From Hyphobacterium indicum (GTDB lineage Bacteria > Pseudomonadota > Alphaproteobacteria > Caulobacterales > Maricaulaceae), in the NCBI RefSeq assembly GCF_003129605.1, contig NZ_QBDX01000001.1:744001-808000 (forward strand): a DNA stretch of 64,000 nucleotides, in the 5' to 3' direction. The notes beneath the pieces are model-generated. The model was not told the origin of the DNA. It did no database searches and saw only the letters and a program-made list of their open reading frames with translations. Below are positions 61,627 through 64,000 of the stretch, piece after piece. Position numbers and translations under genes: made by a program. Every line of letters begins with the position of its first letter. Positions within the stretch are counted from its first letter, which is position 1.

Positions 61627-64000
61627 GTGAATATCACGCCCTTTGATTTCTCTGCCCTGACCGGGTGGTATCAGGCCCAGACCGCGACGCGGCTGGCGAA
61701 CCTGGCACCGCGCGCGTCCGGCGTGAGTGCGGGCGAGATCAACCCGGCGGCCCGGCAGGGGGCAGACGTTCTGCCGCCCTGGGATGTGCGCGGCGAGATC
61801 ACCGGTCTTGACGAAGTCAGCCGCAAGGCGCTGGCCAGTGGCATTTTCTTCGATTCAAAACTGTCGGAGTTTTCCGGCACCGATGCCTCGACCGACATCA
61901 AATCCCTCTTTGCCATGCATCAGGGGCTGCGCCGCCTCTATGCGCTGGCCAATGAGGCCGCCGACAAGACCACGATTGACAGCCGCCGCACCTTCCTCGA
62001 CCGCCGCTTTTCCGAAGGTCTGGGCCAGCTCGACAGCTTCTTCCAGGATATCGACCTGCAGGGCGTCAGCGTCCTCAAGGGTGAGGAATTGTCCAAGGCC
62101 GAGGCCGGCGTCGCGATCAAGCGCGGCCTGTCGGAATATACGACCGGCATTCTTCATTCCGGCGATTTCGATGCCGAGGTGGAAAGCCTGACCGGCAATG
62201 TGCAATTCACCATCTCGGTGAAGAAGTCCGGCGCCACCACCCCCATCACCATCGATCTGGCCGATATGGGCGCAACGCCGCGCAATCTCGACAATATCGC
62301 CGCCCATATCAATTCGCAGCTGGAAGCCGCCGAGATGATCTCCCGCTTCGAGCGCGTGAAGATCGGCGAGAAGGACGAGAACGGCATCGTCCCCGGCAAT
62401 AATTTCGGCTTCAGGATCTCCGGGGCCTCGACCGAAGTGCTCACCTTTTCCGCCCCCACTGCCAGCCCCGCCGTCTATCTCGCCGGCAATTCCGGGCTGG
62501 GCGACACCGCGGCCGGGCAGGTCGTCAAGCTGACGGATCTGGCCTCCGGCACACCGACATCGGAATTTTCCCGCCGCCTGGAAGCGGGCGCGGACGAGAT
62601 CACCACGGTCAAGGATGACGGCACGGAAAAGACCACCACCGAATCCAATCCGCTGGAAATCGCCGACACGGCGCTGGGTGCGGATGGCGCGCTCTATGTG
62701 CTGGGCAAGACCAGCGCCGGCATTGAGGGCCGCATCGTCAAGGGCGAGAGCGATCTCGTCCTGCAGAAGATCGATTCCACCGGCAAGACCGTCTGGACCC
62801 GCACGCTCGGGGCCGCCGACGAGGCCGCCGGGGCCAGCCTGACCGTTGATGCCAATGGCGATATCGTGGTCGCGGGCTCGGTGCAGGGCGCGCTGGGCGA
62901 CACGACCGATATCGGCGGCACGGACAGCTTCGTCGCCAAATTCGACGCCGCCGGTGTGGAGCAATGGCTGCAACGCTTTGGCGGCACCGGCAATGACCGC
63001 CCCGCCGCCGTCACCGTCGCCGCGGATGGCCGCATCTTCGTCGCCGGACAGGCCGCCACCGCCTTTGGCGGGCAGAACCATCAGGGCGGCGCCAATGACG
63101 GCTATGTCCGCGCCTTCAACGCCGACGGCACGCTCGATTTCACCCGCCGCACCGGCGCATCCGGCGATGAACGCGCCGAGGCCGTGGCCATTGCTTCGGA
63201 TGGCGGCCTGCTGGTTGCCTCGAACGAGGACGGGCGGGCGATCCTGCGCAAATATGACAGTGCGGACGGCAATTCCGCCGCGCTCTGGGAAGTCGATCTC
63301 GGTGATCTCGAGGATGGCGCCATTGGCGGCCTGACCGTTGACGGGAATGACATCTATTTCGCCGGGTCCGCCGGGTCCGGCTTTGCGCCCAGCGCGCCCC
63401 TGACCGCCCATTCCGGCGGCCGCGATGCGGTCGTCGTCAAGCTCACCGACGGGGCCACGCCGACCACGCAATGGACGCAATTTGTCGGCTCCGATGCCGA
63501 TGACAGCGCCAGCGCGGTGCAGGTCTCGAGCGGCACCGTCTATCTCGCTGGCAAGACCACGGGCGAACTCGCCGGGGCGACGCAGAACGGCACCCGCAAC
63601 GCCTTTGTCGCCTCGCTCGATACCGCCACCGGCGCCACCGGCTTTGCCACCCAGATTTCCGGCCGCGGCGGGGTGTCGGCGGCCACCGGCATCGCCATTG
63701 ACCCCGCAGGCGACAGCGTGCTCGACGATCTCGGCCTGCCGGCGGGCACGCTCGCCTATGCCGACAGCCGCGTCGTCACCGACCGTACCTCGGTGCGCGA
63801 GGGCGATTTCTTCTACCTCTCCGTCGATGGCGGGCGGCGCAAGAAGATCACCATCGATGCCGATGACACGCTGCGCGCCGTCACCTTCAAGATCAACGCC
63901 GCCCTGGTGCTGGATGGCTCCGGCGATGTCCGCCGCACCAAGGACGGCGATGTGCTGCGCATCACCCCCAAGCCGAATTTCACGATCGAGCTGTTTTCCG
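61627..64000 (+). CDS. FlaEY-like flagellar regulatory protein, N-terminal part (partial)
   Basis: At least 791 residues, open to the window edge. Residues 1-180 are helical (ITPFDFSALTGWYQAQ). A flagellin-hook IN-like segment lies at about 190-260. Beta-propeller SBBP-type repeats follow at 345-700 (GTGNDRPAAVTVAADGRIFVAGQ, GASGDERAEAVAIASDGG). A second IN-like segment starts at about 722 (KKITIDADDTLRAVTFKINA). Caulobacter FlaEY, a large flagellar regulator, has comparable repeats; this is the best guess. GTG start; first internal ATG is at residue 98. Confidence 0.6.
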   Translation, partial: MNITPFDFSALTGWYQAQTATRLANLAPRASGVSAGEINPAARQGADVLPPWDVRGEITGLDEVSRKALASGIFFDSKLSEFSGTDASTDIKSLFAMHQGLRRLYALANEAADKTTIDSRRTFLDRRFSEGLGQLDSFFQDIDLQGVSVLKGEELSKAEAGVAIKRGLSEYTTGILHSGDFDAEVESLTGNVQFTISVKKSGATTPITIDLADMGATPRNLDNIAAHINSQLEAAEMISRFERVKIGEKDENGIVPGNNFGFRISGASTEVLTFSAPTASPAVYLAGNSGLGDTAAGQVVKLTDLASGTPTSEFSRRLEAGADEITTVKDDGTEKTTTESNPLEIADTALGADGALYVLGKTSAGIEGRIVKGESDLVLQKIDSTGKTVWTRTLGAADEAAGASLTVDANGDIVVAGSVQGALGDTTDIGGTDSFVAKFDAAGVEQWLQRFGGTGNDRPAAVTVAADGRIFVAGQAATAFGGQNHQGGANDGYVRAFNADGTLDFTRRTGASGDERAEAVAIASDGGLLVASNEDGRAILRKYDSADGNSAALWEVDLGDLEDGAIGGLTVDGNDIYFAGSAGSGFAPSAPLTAHSGGRDAVVVKLTDGATPTTQWTQFVGSDADDSASAVQVSSGTVYLAGKTTGELAGATQNGTRNAFVASLDTATGATGFATQISGRGGVSAATGIAIDPAGDSVLDDLGLPAGTLAYADSRVVTDRTSVREGDFFYLSVDGGRRKKITIDADDTLRAVTFKINAALVLDGSGDVRRTKDGDVLRITPKPNFTIELFS

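Noticed and set aside
61855-63480. 541-residue open frame on the minus strand
   Set aside because: Lies entirely antisense to the FlaEY-like gene, is Gly/Ala/Asp-rich low-complexity sequence with no domain, and follows from strong GC third-position bias on the plus strand.

Overview
The window is GC-rich, gene-dense and continuous, and reads like the chromosome of a dimorphic or stalked-type alphaproteobacterium of the Caulobacterales/Maricaulales kind. The evidence is the pairing of flbT and flaF, five tandem short flagellins of about 275 residues, a TPR-glycosyltransferase resembling Caulobacter FlmG, a pseudaminic acid cluster, a TipN-like coiled-coil membrane protein, sigma-54 promoters in front of flagellin genes, and a FlaEY-like giant protein. 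No phage, transposase or CRISPR array was found. The taxonomic placement is inferred from gene content only.

Layout. 1-4771: rod-shape operon mreB(partial)-mreC-mreD-PBP2-rodA. 4864-8554: sodium symporter, prolyl aminopeptidase, a lipoprotein and a methyltransferase. 8514-11613 (minus): a tightly overlapped glycosyltransferase / methyltransferase / terpenoid-cyclase-fold operon, then an MFS carrier. 12918-16425: an Mla-type lipid transport operon, followed by the TipN-like gene (minus). 18458-25163: a DUF418 protein, tyrosine catabolism genes (maiA, FAH-family, hppD, MarR) around a clear palindromic operator, then MaoC, ilvE and ppa. 25215-29091 (minus): a beta-propeller lyase-like gene and a CXXCH/Reeler-like gene, with a two-gene insertion (CPBP protease, serine hydrolase) bracketed by a partial duplication. 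29333-36443: tRNA-Lys, HPt, chorismate mutase, GST, and a MoxR/VWA pair split by a block holding an OxyR-like regulator and a toxin-antitoxin module.

36720-64000 is largely a flagellar region: flmG-like, flbT, flaF, then (after a membrane protein, an AraC regulator and a DUF4386 protein) flagellins 1-4, flaG and flagellin 5. An eight-gene plus-strand operon and a three-gene minus-strand operon follow. Together they encode PseB, PseC, PseG, PseI and PseF plus an unusual set of tailoring enzymes (hexapeptide acyltransferase, glycosidase-fold propeller, WbqC, two methyltransferases, PhyH dioxygenase, SpsF-like nucleotidyltransferase). The simplest model is that this region makes a modified pseudaminic acid, FlmG attaches it to the flagellins, and FlbT/FlaF control flagellin output after transcription.

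The most interesting signals outside genes are: RNA hairpins with a constant AAAAY loop and covarying stems just upstream of four flagellin starts; paired CCCGGCA-type sites upstream of three sigma-54 promoters; a three-copy family of about 120-bp inverted-repeat elements that sits only between convergent genes; and a nested palindrome over the ribosome-binding region of the FlaEY-like gene.
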